From the NCBI GenBank assembly GCA_014529385.2, contig CM043942.1, positions 24,764,469 through 24,828,468 on the forward strand: a stretch of DNA of 64,000 bases, written 5' to 3'. Below, piece by piece: positions 1 to 8,674 of this stretch. Source of the stretch: Adiantum capillus-veneris (taxonomy: Eukaryota > Streptophyta > Polypodiopsida > Polypodiales > Pteridaceae). The first letter of the stretch is position 1, and every line of letters begins with the position of its first letter. The translations under genes were made by a program, and so were the position numbers. Below the pieces are notes generated by a model. The model worked only from the letters and a program-made list of their open reading frames with translations, searched no databases and was not told the DNA's origin.

Positions 1-262
1 TTTTAGAACCATTATGAAAATTGAATACTCGAGACACAAGCAAGCAATCTCTTCATACTCGAAACATATAATTCAATTACATGTGGCATACCTAGCCTCC
101 TCTCAAAAAATTACCCACCAAAAATTTGGCACCTTGATGTTGCAATAAAGTCAACATACAACCTTTTAAGACTACAATGCTATCCGAGAACCTCTTAAAG
201 CATGAAACAACTCCACTTTTGTAAACAAGCAAAAACAAGTGCCTAAAACAAGCGAGAACAAG

Positions 263-266
<4 letters not shown>

Positions 267-307
<41 letters not shown>
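267..307. repeat. (CT)n microsatellite
   Basis: A pure run of about 20 CT dinucleotides. The Leu-Ser and Arg-Glu repeat frames that cross it are artefacts of the dinucleotide. Confidence 0.97.
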
Positions 308-311
<4 letters not shown>

Positions 312-1375
312 GCTTCATAGTGCAGCACCCTTGAGCGGCCCTCCCTTTCCTCTTGCCAGCTTGACACTAAAATGGTGGAGGAAAGGAGAGCAATTAGTTG
401 TGGATGCACCCACTGCAACTACATTGATGACATATGTAGTGGCAATGATGAAGTGATGTGCCCATTCTTTTTACCAAACTTGACTAACAGTTAATCCATG
501 TTTTGATCTACTAAGAACACAAGAGAAGGGCCCATTCTATGAGGCTCATGTGAAACAAATAGATGTTTATTTGTTGCTAAATGCTTAGTTGTGAAGAAAG
601 CTGAGTTCTAATGTCTTCTTTACTCAAACAAATTTATAGACAATGACATTCTTTAATGGAAACTTGCAAGTGGAATTGGGGCTTGCCTGGATAGACAAGA
701 CCATGAAAGGGGAGAAATCAACCAAGGAAGCATAAAAGGTTGTTAACTCTTTTCAGAATGGCTGCATCACATTGAGAGCATTCCTGTAGAAGTTAATACT
801 TGTGAAGAAAACTGGATTTCTATGCTTGAGAGAGAAATTGATAGTCATAGTTATAGTGAAAAATCTGAGTGAAACGAAAAACCATTTCATAGAATTTAGC
901 AGGTGCTTGTACAAGCAAGTTAAATTGATTAAGAGGTTAACATTTCTAGTTGTCATAAATTTGATGAATGTCTTCTAGATTTGTGAACATAGGTGTTGAC
1001 ATGCATGAGGTCTTAGACAATATTTTAAGGGAGGAGTCCAAGATAAAAGCAAAGCGACAAGGTATTTTGACAAGAGGTAGTTGTGGAAAGCTCCGGTTTA
1101 CTAGTTACCAAAAGTTCTCATGTCGCTTAAGTTCCCTGACAACCTGTGCAACATTGGCTTCTAAGCTACCTCTTAATCCTTTGAGACCTTTTAATTGCAA
1201 ATTTAAGGATAAAATAACACTTGAAGAGGTGCCTTGCAGGGACCTCCAAAAGACTGCTTGATCTGATCATTTTGCTTCTAGAACCACTTTTGGTGAGGAC
1301 AATTTCTTGCCTAATGAGTCTATTGTGATCATTAAACAAAATCGATACGACCTTGAGCTGATTGCAAGTTCTTTT

Positions 1376-1692
1376 TCACAGAAAAGGCCCAAGTCTCAAG
1401 TGCATTTGCCTGCACAATGCAGAGGTAAAGTCATGAAGCGACAATATCTTAACAGCTCCTATATTGTGCGTGCTCTCACTACTGAAAACACCCAAGGTCA
1501 TAGGATATCCAGGCCTGCCTCTCTCACATAATGGCAATTCAAAGCTTCCAAAGCCTGCCAGGATCCTTTGCACCAACATGTAAACAAGAACAACCAACAC
1601 AGGAGCATAGTTGTTTCTCCTATACACTGGCTTATGTGGCTGCAATCCAATGCCCCAATCCCTTCAACCATAGAAGAAAAAAGCCGTCTCAA
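1376..1692 (-). pseudogene. Possible PIF/Harbinger-like transposase remnant
   Basis: On the minus strand one frame reads EGIGALDCSHIS, which resembles the GA(L/I)DGTHI segment around the first catalytic Asp of plant PIF/Harbinger (DDE_Tnp_4) transposases. A second, overlapping frame reads RPGYPMTLGVFSS, loosely like the DAGYPNTxGFLAPY segment further downstream in that family. The two pieces are in different frames, so at least one frameshift would be needed, and several conserved residues are missing. No terminal inverted repeats were found around it. The match is short and could be chance. If real, it is a dead fragment. Confidence 0.28.
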
Positions 1693-1865
1693 TATTGCTC
1701 GTCATCACATTGTAGGTGTCGTTGTACTTTCATCCATTGTAAACACCTCAACATCATGCTGCCTCGCCCAAGAGGCGCACAATTGAATTATATGCCGGTG
1801 GCACTGCTTTCTTTGCTGTGGCACCGCATGCTACAATAGATCCCTGGTTTGCTTGACATTTTTTA

Positions 1866-2330
1866 AAGGGGAAATTTTCAAAAGACCCCGAGTCTTATTT
1901 GTGGAAATTCCCAAAATACCCCTTAAATATCAAAATTTACCAAAATACCATTATATCTATTTTGGTTGGATTGTTTAAAGTTTATACTCTTTATTCCATT
2001 TTGACAATTGAGATTTGTTTTAATCGAGCGCTTAGCATGTAATTTGTCACAAATTACCTCGTAAAAAAAGGCAGTTATGTCTAAAAAAAACTAAGCAATA
2101 CATCTCCAAGGCTTACATAACCAACTCAAATTCTAGTTTTAGCATCTTGTATTGATAGAAAATCAATCTTCTTATTAAAAGCTATGAATGTTTTTATCTT
2201 TGGAAACCTTTATCTCGCAACCAGGGGTATTTTGGGAATTTTAGAAAATTTGAAGGGCATTTTGGGAATTTATGACAAAATATTGGGGGTGTTTTGGGAA
2301 TTCTTAAAATTAGAGGGGTATTTCACCCTA
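1866..2330. mobile_element. MITE-like element with long imperfect inverted repeats
   Basis: The left part carries the motif ATTCCCAAAATACCCC (about 1906-1921). The right part carries its complement GGGGTATTTTGGGAATT (2224-2240) and diverged copies at about 2257 and 2285. The outer ends, AGGGGAAATTTTC on the left and a complement of AGGGTGAAATACCCC on the right, are also related. There is no coding capacity in about 465 bp. The layout fits a non-autonomous foldback or Mutator-like element, but I could not fix the ends or a target duplication. Confidence 0.5.
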
Positions 2331-2754
2331 TCTGCCTGACCCTACTCTTCTGCTGCAACCGCTTAAAGAAAAAGAGATGACCCCTCCCTGGTTTGTTGCT
2401 GCAATCAGTCCGCGCCGGAGTGGGAGGGTAGCCTCGTTTATAATTGACATGGAGTCAAACTCGTGGGATCGACGGCAAGGGCGCGCGATTTGGGCCATCG
2501 GATCTCTGCAGCAGGGGGGCAGGGTTTATGTACAACTGCAGTCACATTACCTGCAGTGATGCACGATAGGCGGGTTGGATAGAGTGAGAAGTGTGGCGGG
2601 GGAGGTCCGGGGTTCAAGGCGCGACGGTCGACTGGGAACCCTAACTTTTTGTTCGTGTGGATCTTTAATCGATGGTGGATCTCTCCAGCACCGTCGATTC
2701 CTCGAGTTGGCCCCGTGTCCTTTATGGACGAGGGGATGGTAGGCCTCGTCACTA

Positions 2755-3219
2755 AATGACACCTCCCCAGGGAGGTGGGATCAATGGCTCACAGTAGGCG
2801 TCGTGAGGCGGGTGCAATCTGGGCCGTTCGATCGACATTTGAACTAGGTGTGAACTAAGAGTGAACTCGGAGATATGTGCACCACACGAAATTTGGTGTG
2901 AACTCGACGTGAACACAGTGTGAACTGGGGAGGGCCTGCACACCACATCATATTTGGTGTGAACTCAGTGCGAACTCGGTGTGAACTAGGTGTAAACTTG
3001 TCCGTGATGCCGTGATATATAAACGTATCCCACACACACCTTCCAACGAGTGTGCGTTAGCCTAGTGGTTAGAGTCAATCTCGTGGGGGAAAGGGTAGTG
3101 GGTTCAAGTCCCGGTTCCGTGAAAGTGGGAATCTTTTGCATTCCGTAGGCAATCCAACGGTCACGATCAACTGGTGATCGTGATCCATTGATCCCACCTC
3201 CCAAATAGAGGTGTCAATT
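2755..3219. repeat. Segment bounded by about 33-bp inverted repeats
   Basis: The left arm (2755-2787) contains GGGAGGTGGGATCAATGG. The right arm (3185-3219) is its reverse complement with a few mismatches and one gap. Similarity continues inward for some bases (ATCAATGGCTCAC against ATCAATGGATCAC). The interior holds the GTGAACT array and the tRNA-like module. It may be a small foldback element or two inverted copies of a dispersed repeat. Confidence 0.5.
2838..3000. repeat. Irregular GTGAACT/GTGTGAACT tandem array
   Basis: The heptamer GTGAACT, or close variants, recurs about every 10-12 bp in two clusters. These are separated by a related spacer (CACCACACGAAATTT and CACCACATCATATTT), giving a higher-order unit of about 65 bp. 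The minus-strand frames with repeated SSH and RVHT motifs are products of the repeat. Confidence 0.7.
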
Positions 3220-3220
3220 A
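3050..3220 (+). mobile_element. tRNA-derived SINE-like element
   Basis: The sequence has a full match to the RNA polymerase III box A consensus (TAGCCTAGTGG, 3058-3068) and to box B (GGTTCAAGTCC, 3101-3111), 32 bp apart as in tRNA genes. It does not fold as an intact tRNA and continues into unrelated sequence, as SINEs do. No oligo-A tail or target duplication was resolved, so the right boundary is approximate. Confidence 0.6.
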
Positions 3221-3281
3221 GTAACGAGGGAGGGTAGGGTGATTTTTTAAAAGAAAACGTGCTACTTTGGTCTTCATGGTG

Positions 3282-3286
3282 GCGGC
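3282..3286. repeat. 5-bp target site duplication (left) of element D
   Basis: GCGGC lies directly before the TG of the D 5' LTR. The identical GCGGC follows the CA of the D 3' LTR at 31592-31596. Confidence 0.9.
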
Positions 3287-3720
3287 TGTAAGGTCCTTGA
3301 CCCCGACCAAAACAACACCATTGTACCATGAAATGAATATAATGAAAAAATTTATTATTTTTAGCAGTTTTCCAAATTCTGTCAGTACCATGATGTTTAG
3401 AATGTTTTAAAGCTTCAAAATGTGGATTAAAATAATTTTTCTAAAAAAATTCCAAATATAGTAAGTTTTTGGTCACCCGACCTGTCTAGTTTTGACCGTC
3501 TCGAAAAACTGCACCCGTACCTCGAATTTGAAAAAATGCATTTTCGGACCCCGGGGGCTGCTAAATATGGCAGGTAATCGGACCGGTATGCCTTAGTTAG
3601 AGCTTAGTATAGCAATTTACGGCATTAAATTCTGACTCGTATGGGCCATTTTAGCCTAAAACCAATTTTTCCCAAAGTTGTCCGGGGAGGCACCGGGGCT
3701 TGAGGCAGTGTGGGAGCAGG

Positions 3721-3790
3721 TTCCAGGCCACTCTGAGCCAGCTTTAGCAGCTAGGTTCCAGGCCACTCTGAGCCAGCTTTAGCAGCTAGG
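3721..3790. repeat. 35-bp tandem duplication in the D 5' LTR
   Basis: Two adjacent copies of a 35-bp unit beginning TTCCAGGCCACTCTGAGCC. The D 3' LTR has only one copy (near 29190), so the duplication arose after insertion or as a reverse-transcription or replication slip. Confidence 0.9.
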
Positions 3791-3971
3791 GGGCGCCCTC
3801 TTGCCTTGTGGGACTTGTAGGGAAGTTTCCAAGCTAGAGAGTGGGTATGAGAGCAAGTTAAACTGACCAACTAGACTCTTGGTGGGTAGGCAATTAGACT
3901 TGCAATGCATTAAATGAGTGCTCACTCAGATACTTATAGCAACCCAGATCGATTTTCAGCCTTGAGGAGCC

Positions 3972-3979
3972 TATTTAAA
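3972..3979 (+). promoter_or_regulatory. TATA-like box of the D LTR
   Basis: TATTTAAA, conserved in the 3' LTR at 29406-29413 and followed within about 20 bp by a CA microsatellite. If used, transcription would start near the CA run, which is where element E landed. Confidence 0.5.
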
Positions 3980-4284
3980 GGTGTGCTCACACACACACAT
4001 GATGCATGGTTTTTAGGATCCCTTCTGAAGATGCAATAAAGGCACAGTCAGTTGTTGGGGAGATGAGGATACTCTAGTCCAAGGGATCTCGAAAGAGAAG
4101 AAAAATCTACTTCACAAGCACCAAAGAGTAAAAAGTGCCATGGACAGAAGATACGTGGGAATGAGCTCTTATGCATGCCTACAACCTATATCTTACAGAA
4201 TAGCCCATTCTAGGTGTGAATTTCTAGTGAAATTTACACGAGGATGTTCGTGTGGACTCACATCACAACATACTCCGTTTTCAC

Positions 4285-4425
4285 TTTTTTTACCGACATA
4301 AATAATTTTTACCACAGTAAATATTTTTTACCTACAGTAAATATTTTTCACCTACATGGTAAATACAAATCACTTTTTACCTACAGTAACTTTTTTTACC
4401 CATGGTAAATATTTTTTACTGCATC
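4285..4425. repeat. Short TTTTTACCTACAGTAAATA-type repeats in the E LTR U3
   Basis: A unit of about 19 bp around TTTTTACC(T/G)ACAGTAAATA is repeated five to six times with changes. The 3' LTR copy lacks one 18-bp unit, giving the only clear indel between the E LTRs. Confidence 0.75.
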
Positions 4426-4907
4426 ATAAGTATTTGGTAGGTAACAGTTCACCGTTACTAGAAGCAGTGATTGGGCATCAACAATGCAGTTACAGGAGGA
4501 GAAAAGGAGAAAATCTTATGGTAAAGGTGAGTCAACAAGGATAAAGACTTTTGAGTTGAAAAAAGACATGCTAATTTTTTCAAAGAACACATGTCAAAAG
4601 AAGCCATGGTTGAGGATTTTTTGAGAATTTGATATTCAGGAGGACCCAGCAGGTCCCCCCCTGACATGTGCAGAACCTCCAGTTTCAACAGCCACCTTAC
4701 CTGCTCTTAAATGTTGGTCAAGGTCTTATCCCCATGTGTCACAATAAAAAAAATCAGCATTTACCCTCCCCTCTCACATCACTCTAGAGAATATCTTGAT
4801 GGTGACATATCAGGTGACCTCAATCTGTTGACCACCCTAAGCAAAAAGTAACCCCAATCAGCGGATTTAAGCATGTTTATCCCTAATCCTAAACCCTCTC
4901 AGAAACC

Positions 4908-4914
4908 TATATAA
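4908..4914 (+). promoter_or_regulatory. TATA box of the E LTR
   Basis: TATATAA in the context CCTATATAAGG, conserved at 23123-23129 in the 3' LTR. It is the best TATA match in the LTR, with a pyrimidine-rich stretch about 20-30 bp downstream where initiation would be expected. Confidence 0.65.
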
Positions 4915-5516
4915 GGAGGCCTTCTCTCACTCAAAACCAAGACTTCACCCCCTTCACCAAGCAATGAAGCTATGACGACATTGCTCACAACGAGGAGCTA
5001 TGGATGGAGCTCTACTCTCTCTCCCTCTCTCTCTCTCCCTCTAGTATGCTACATTACTAGCCCTAAAACCTAAATAAGGAGTCTTCTCTCATGCTCCATG
5101 GCCACCATCCTCGCCATCATTCTCTAAGGTATTGATGTGTTGCTAGTAGGATCATACCTACTTGCTGGGTTGATTGTTTTTGACAAGGGATTATGCCATC
5201 CTTGGCTTGCTTCTCTATATCCTTGTTATGTATGATCAGATGCCGTTGTATTGTTAAGCTGATGTCTTGTGTATATATATGCTACATAAGGTCCCTAAGC
5301 TTCTTTTCTATGTGTTTTGCCATATGTTTTGATGCCATCATAATGCCAGAAGTCTCACTTGTCTATGTGCACTATGTGTGAGGTCCCTAAAACTCTTAAT
5401 TTAGGGTGGTGCCCCCTTTGTTTTGTTCTTTGCTTGTTTGCATGAGGCGTGGTTTGTGGAGTGTGCACGAGTACAGAGGCCACCCGATTGCACTGCTCTT
5501 TTTCCCGCTATCATTT

Positions 5517-5530
5517 TGGTGCCCCCACGG
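5517..5530 (+). promoter_or_regulatory. Putative primer binding site of element E
   Basis: TGGTGCCCCCACGG begins three bases after the CA end of the 5' LTR, the usual place for a tRNA primer site. It is not the initiator-Met type used by C, D and H. I do not recognise the tRNA with certainty. Confidence 0.55.
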
Positions 5531-5585
5531 AGGAGGGCTACACAGACCTTCAGTCCACAAGCAATGAAGATGTGAAATCTACAAC

Positions 5586-5771
5586 ATGGACGAATGGCGT
5601 GAGGAGTTTGCAAATTGGAGAACAGAAGAGGAGGAGGCTTTAGAGGCCTTAAAAGCTTTCATCGGGGTCTTGTTACCAGGTTGCAGTGTCATTGAAATTC
5701 AAGAAGTAAGTTCTTCTACATGCCTTGTTCGTGATCGTCGCCAACGAAGAAGAGTGAGAAGAAGAGCTTGA
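5586..5771 (+). CDS. Small leader ORF of element E (acidic, unknown)
   Basis: A 61-codon frame that starts with ATG. The first half is acidic and helix-like (MDEWREEFANWRTEEEEALE) and the last residues are Arg-rich. A strong splice-donor-like GTAAGT follows codon 40 at 5706. The nearest compatible acceptor (GCAG at 5963-5966) would join codon 40 in frame to the larger ORF downstream. This is speculative, because another open frame (5768-5983) fills the would-be intron. I recognise no domain. Confidence 0.35.
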   Translation: MDEWREEFANWRTEEEEALEALKAFIGVLLPGCSVIEIQEVSSSTCLVRDRRQRRRVRRRA

Positions 5772-5969
5772 TATACCTCTCCTCTCAACCTATGAGTGCT
5801 CCAGAAACCTCCAATGCACACGAGCTTGAAATATTCTACATCAACATACACGAAGGTACTGTGACACACATTAAGGGAAGAGAAAGCATCACCAGACCTC
5901 TCTTTCCTGAGGAGCCGACTAAGAGGAGGAAGATCACCTCTACACCTAAGTGGCCCAAGGCCGCAGCGC

Positions 5970-6554
5970 GTGCTCAAGCGTAAGGTAACATTTGGCTTAA
6001 TCTCATTAATAAGGGATTACATGACCACTACAGGCAAGAAAAAGGCTAGTGAGCAACCAACTTCAACCTCCAACTTGCAACCACGACTCTCACCCCTAAA
6101 TCCTCCTGAAGCAAAGAGGCGAAGGCTTGCCTACAAGATTGCCGCCCGTCTGCGAGTGCTCCCAGTGCACTTTGTGAATCCAGACACCACCAATCCCAAG
6201 CCAACCTCCATTCCGCGTGAAGATCACTTTGGATATTGTCCAAAGTGCTTTGGAGACCGGGTGAAAAGCCTCCCTGCCCTACCTTTGCTGCTAATTTTCA
6301 AGAAGTTATCTCAATCTAAGGAAACTATCTTAGTTGATGATGTGCTGCACATTAATGGTGTCACTTTCATTCGTCATGCTGATTATGGTAATAGCATCCA
6401 ATTGTTGCTTGCTAAAAGGCTCAGCATTGTACAAAGTGTTGCCATCACGCCTTACGTCTTCACAGATGCATCAGGAAGAGTCGAAGTGATCCGAGGTGCT
6501 GACCTTCTGTGGCTGATCAGGCTCATTGGTCCCAAGGTGGTGCAACTAAGCTAG
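5970..6554 (+). CDS. Extra ORF upstream of gag in element E (unknown function)
   Basis: An open frame of about 194 codons between the primer site and gag. The first real ATG in frame is at 6021; codon 5970 is GTG. The first third is basic and Pro/Ser-rich with a possible nuclear localisation run (PEAKRRRLAYK). The middle holds CPKCFGDR, a lone Cys pair, and the rest is a well-mixed hydrophobic domain (ILVDDVLHINGVTFIRHADYG). It is in a different frame from gag and is not interrupted, unlike pol. Ogre-type Tat elements are known to carry an ORF of unknown function upstream of gag, and this one is in the same position. I see no resemblance to gag, protease or a host family. Confidence 0.55.
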   Translation: MLKRKVTFGLISLIRDYMTTTGKKKASEQPTSTSNLQPRLSPLNPPEAKRRRLAYKIAARLRVLPVHFVNPDTTNPKPTSIPREDHFGYCPKCFGDRVKSLPALPLLLIFKKLSQSKETILVDDVLHINGVTFIRHADYGNSIQLLLAKRLSIVQSVAITPYVFTDASGRVEVIRGADLLWLIRLIGPKVVQLS

Positions 6555-6889
6555 GCTCTTGTGTGTAAGTATGGATGCCAATAATGAGAATGATGATCCC
6601 CACATGTTTCCTTTCCATTTTGTGCGTCATATCCGTGTGAATATTTGTATTGATAGAAAAATCTTTTATCAGCAAAGAATAGCCCTGTTGTTTGGAGCCG
6701 AGAGACTTGGGGAAATCTTGCGCTCTCATCATCCTGTCATTCTACCCTTACTAGACTATTACCATTCCTTTGATGTGTCGATCTTCATCCTATTTTGAGC
6801 TAAGTTGTGCTAAAGCTCCAAATTGTAATTACCATACTCTATTTTAAAATAAATTGGAGCTGTTTGTGTAATTGTTTACTCTCTCACTT
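6555..6889 (+). other. Leader between the extra ORF and gag of element E
   Basis: About 335 bp with only short frames, AT-rich towards the end (ATTTTAAAATAAATTGG). No clear splice sites or regulatory motifs. Confidence 0.5.
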
Positions 6890-8146
6890 ATGGCCTTCCC
6901 TAATTTTTATGGTAAGCCTGGGGAGGTTGCTCCAGACTTTTTGGATAATTTGGAAATGGCCTTTCTGGTATCGGGAAGGGATGACGAAGCTACTAAGTTA
7001 AGGGCCTTTCCTTTGGTCTTGAGGGAAGGTGCAAAATTATGGTATCAAACTTTGGCACCTGAAGAAAGAAGATACTGGGAGTCCTTAAAGATGGCCTTCA
7101 TCGAAGAATTTCGACGCCATGAGCCTCCAGAGGAGATATGGAGACAACTCTTAGAGCTACGCCAAACATCACCCAATGACTATAGAAGCTATGAAGGAAA
7201 GTTTTCCAACCTGTGGGAGAAATGGTATCCATCACTAGGTGAAGGAGAAAAGGCGCCAGAATGCCTAAAGAAGGACTGTTTCCTGGCAGGGCTTTACCCC
7301 ATCCTTCAAGAAAAGGTAAAAGGTAAATTCCCAGATACCTTTGATAAATCTATGACTTATGCAAGGGAGAAGGATAGGAAGTTAAAATTCCAAGCTCAAC
7401 TACAAGGGGGAATGGAGCCTCCACCGCTAGCTCAACCTACGGCAAGGGTAGTAGCAGGGACAGGAGCAACAGACCAAGAGTCCTCTCAACAAGAATCACT
7501 TCAACAAATCACCAATCAACTAGAGAGCCTGTCCATCAATCTGGTTCAAGGTGTAAGGGCTCCCCAGCCAGGAAATGAACGAAATAGACAAGAAGGACAA
7601 AGGCAAGCACGTGAGTACATTTGCTACAACTGTGGAGAGGTAGGTCACGGCATGTATTATTGCCCCCATCCACGACGCTATCAAGGAAATGGTAATCAAA
7701 GACGGCCTCCTCGCCAGCAAGTCACTCCTCCTCGAGCTAGGCCACTAAATGGACAAAATGCACACGTGGATCCACCAATCCAAATATTGAGACCCCCTCC
7801 TCCACCACCACAAGCACCAGCAGAGATCCCTCCACTACCATCGGGAGGGGAGGACAGGGATGTCTCTGTCATAAGTCTTGACAATGGTAAGGATAAAGGG
7901 AAAGAAAAAATGGAGGAAGCTGTTGCCATGCCAATAAAGAGAGTTAGGAGACAAAGAACTGATGAAATGGAAGCTTCAGAGCCGGATAAAGGGAATGAGG
8001 GTTCCTCCCAAGTGATAGGAGACAAGAAAAGGAAGAGTAGGTCAAGGAGGCACATAGGAGTAGAAGACTTTCCACTTGGGGTAGGATCCATACCTTACGA
8101 CCTGGTAGCAGATGTGAGTAAGCAAGGACCAAAGATTTCATGGTAG
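6890..8146 (+). CDS. gag: Element E gag (capsid and nucleocapsid)
   Basis: The start is the ATG at 6890; the frame stays open a little further upstream without an ATG. The N-terminal 180 residues have the retrotransposon gag core: a PDFLDNLEMAF helix, GAKLWYQTL, then WESLKMAFIEEF and the LRQTSPNDYRSYEGKF helix. A CCHC zinc knuckle (CYNCGEVGHGMYYC) lies near 7622-7663. A proline-rich stretch and a Lys/Arg-rich tail follow. It would package element RNA in cytoplasmic particles. The frame ends in TAG at 8144, but the same frame continues into the protease after 8 codons, so the stop either replaces a sense codon or marks a gag/pol readthrough boundary. Confidence 0.85.
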   Translation: MAFPNFYGKPGEVAPDFLDNLEMAFLVSGRDDEATKLRAFPLVLREGAKLWYQTLAPEERRYWESLKMAFIEEFRRHEPPEEIWRQLLELRQTSPNDYRSYEGKFSNLWEKWYPSLGEGEKAPECLKKDCFLAGLYPILQEKVKGKFPDTFDKSMTYAREKDRKLKFQAQLQGGMEPPPLAQPTARVVAGTGATDQESSQQESLQQITNQLESLSINLVQGVRAPQPGNERNRQEGQRQAREYICYNCGEVGHGMYYCPHPRRYQGNGNQRRPPRQQVTPPRARPLNGQNAHVDPPIQILRPPPPPPQAPAEIPPLPSGGEDRDVSVISLDNGKDKGKEKMEEAVAMPIKRVRRQRTDEMEASEPDKGNEGSSQVIGDKKRKSRSRRHIGVEDFPLGVGSIPYDLVADVSKQGPKISW

Positions 8147-8170
8147 CAACTCCTCCACCTTTCCCCAAAG

Positions 8171-8653
8171 ATGCGTAGAACCTGGTCTAAGATGGTCAGC
8201 ACCAGGAGGGCTAAGGCAAAGTCAGTTGGGTCTATTAGTGCAAGAGGCATGAAGGATATCGTGCCAGTCATTGATGCAGAGATTAAGAGTCAGCGAGTCT
8301 CCAATGTGTACGTAGATGGTGGAGCCGAGATTTGTGTTATGACAGAGAAATTAATGCACAGGTTGGGTTTGGAAGTAAACGAGCAAACTTCCTTACAAGC
8401 TAAGATGGCAAATAATGTAAGGGTGGCTTGTGTGGGAAAGGTTAATGGAGTGAAGGTTTCAGCTTTTGGTGTGGCAATCTCAATTGATGCTTATGTGATC
8501 CCAACTAAGGGGGAGGGCTATCCTCTAATCCTTGGAAGACCTTGTCTTATGGCTATGAAAGCTAGGCAAGATTGGGAGACAGGTTCCCTTGAGTTGCGAC
8601 CAAATCATAAGGTAGGTGGCAAGCAACAAAAAATTGTGTATGATATGAAGTAG
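8171..8653 (+). CDS. pro: Element E protease segment
   Basis: Same frame as gag. The retropepsin-like active site reads VYVDGGAEICVMT, with DGGA in place of the more common DSGA or DTGA. The flap and the second conserved block (YPLILGRPCLMAMKA) are recognisable near 8518-8560. A TAG at 8651 separates it from the RT segment, which is again in the same frame. As the only aspartic protease of the element, it would cleave the polyprotein. With stops on both sides it is probably not made in working form. Confidence 0.75.
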   Translation: MRRTWSKMVSTRRAKAKSVGSISARGMKDIVPVIDAEIKSQRVSNVYVDGGAEICVMTEKLMHRLGLEVNEQTSLQAKMANNVRVACVGKVNGVKVSAFGVAISIDAYVIPTKGEGYPLILGRPCLMAMKARQDWETGSLELRPNHKVGGKQQKIVYDMK

Positions 8654-8674
8654 GGTAGACAACAAGACCTAGAG

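Larger units (their letters stand above)
1..1865. other. Intergenic or degenerate repeat sequence, no intact gene
   Basis: No reading frame here looks like a conserved protein. The stretch contains a CT microsatellite and, on the minus strand near 1376-1692, a possible broken PIF/Harbinger-type transposase trace that is listed separately. The rest is unremarkable AT-rich DNA. Nothing suggests exons of a host gene. Confidence 0.6.
2331..3281. other. GC-richer repetitive segment left of element D
   Basis: This is the target region into which element D inserted. It has no convincing gene. It holds an inverted-repeat pair (2755-2787 with 3185-3219), an irregular array of GTGAACT motifs (about 2838-3000) and a tRNA-derived SINE-like module near 3050-3220. 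Base composition is richer in G+C than the flanking DNA. Confidence 0.6.
3287..3999 (+). repeat. Element D 5' LTR, left part
   Basis: It starts TGTAAGGTCC and matches the start of the 3' LTR at 28763 onward, with scattered substitutions. A TATA-like box (TATTTAAA, 3972-3979) lies just before the break. The sequence stops in a short CA run where element E inserted and resumes at 23729. It carries one extra copy of a 35-bp repeat (3721-3755 and 3756-3790) that is single in the 3' LTR. Confidence 0.92.
4000..5513 (+). repeat. Element E 5' LTR
   Basis: 1514 bp, TG...CA. From 4178 on it matches 22411-23728 almost perfectly. It contains the TATA box at 4908-4914, a CT-rich run near 5013-5042, and AT-rich TTTTTACC repeats near 4285-4420. 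The primer site follows at 5517. Confidence 0.92.

Noticed and set aside
3058-3130. A true tRNA gene
   Set aside because: Box A and box B are present, but no acceptor stem or anticodon arm can be paired around them and the sequence continues as a SINE-like repeat.
4356-5381. Small ORFs in the E LTR repeated at 22571-23596
   Set aside because: They are repeated because they lie in LTRs. Sequences are low-complexity or lack features, and none connects in frame to the internal region.
5706-5966. A definite intron in the E leader
   Set aside because: Donor and acceptor are phase-compatible, but another open frame (5768-5983) fills the gap and the acceptor has no good pyrimidine tract, so I list it only as a possibility.
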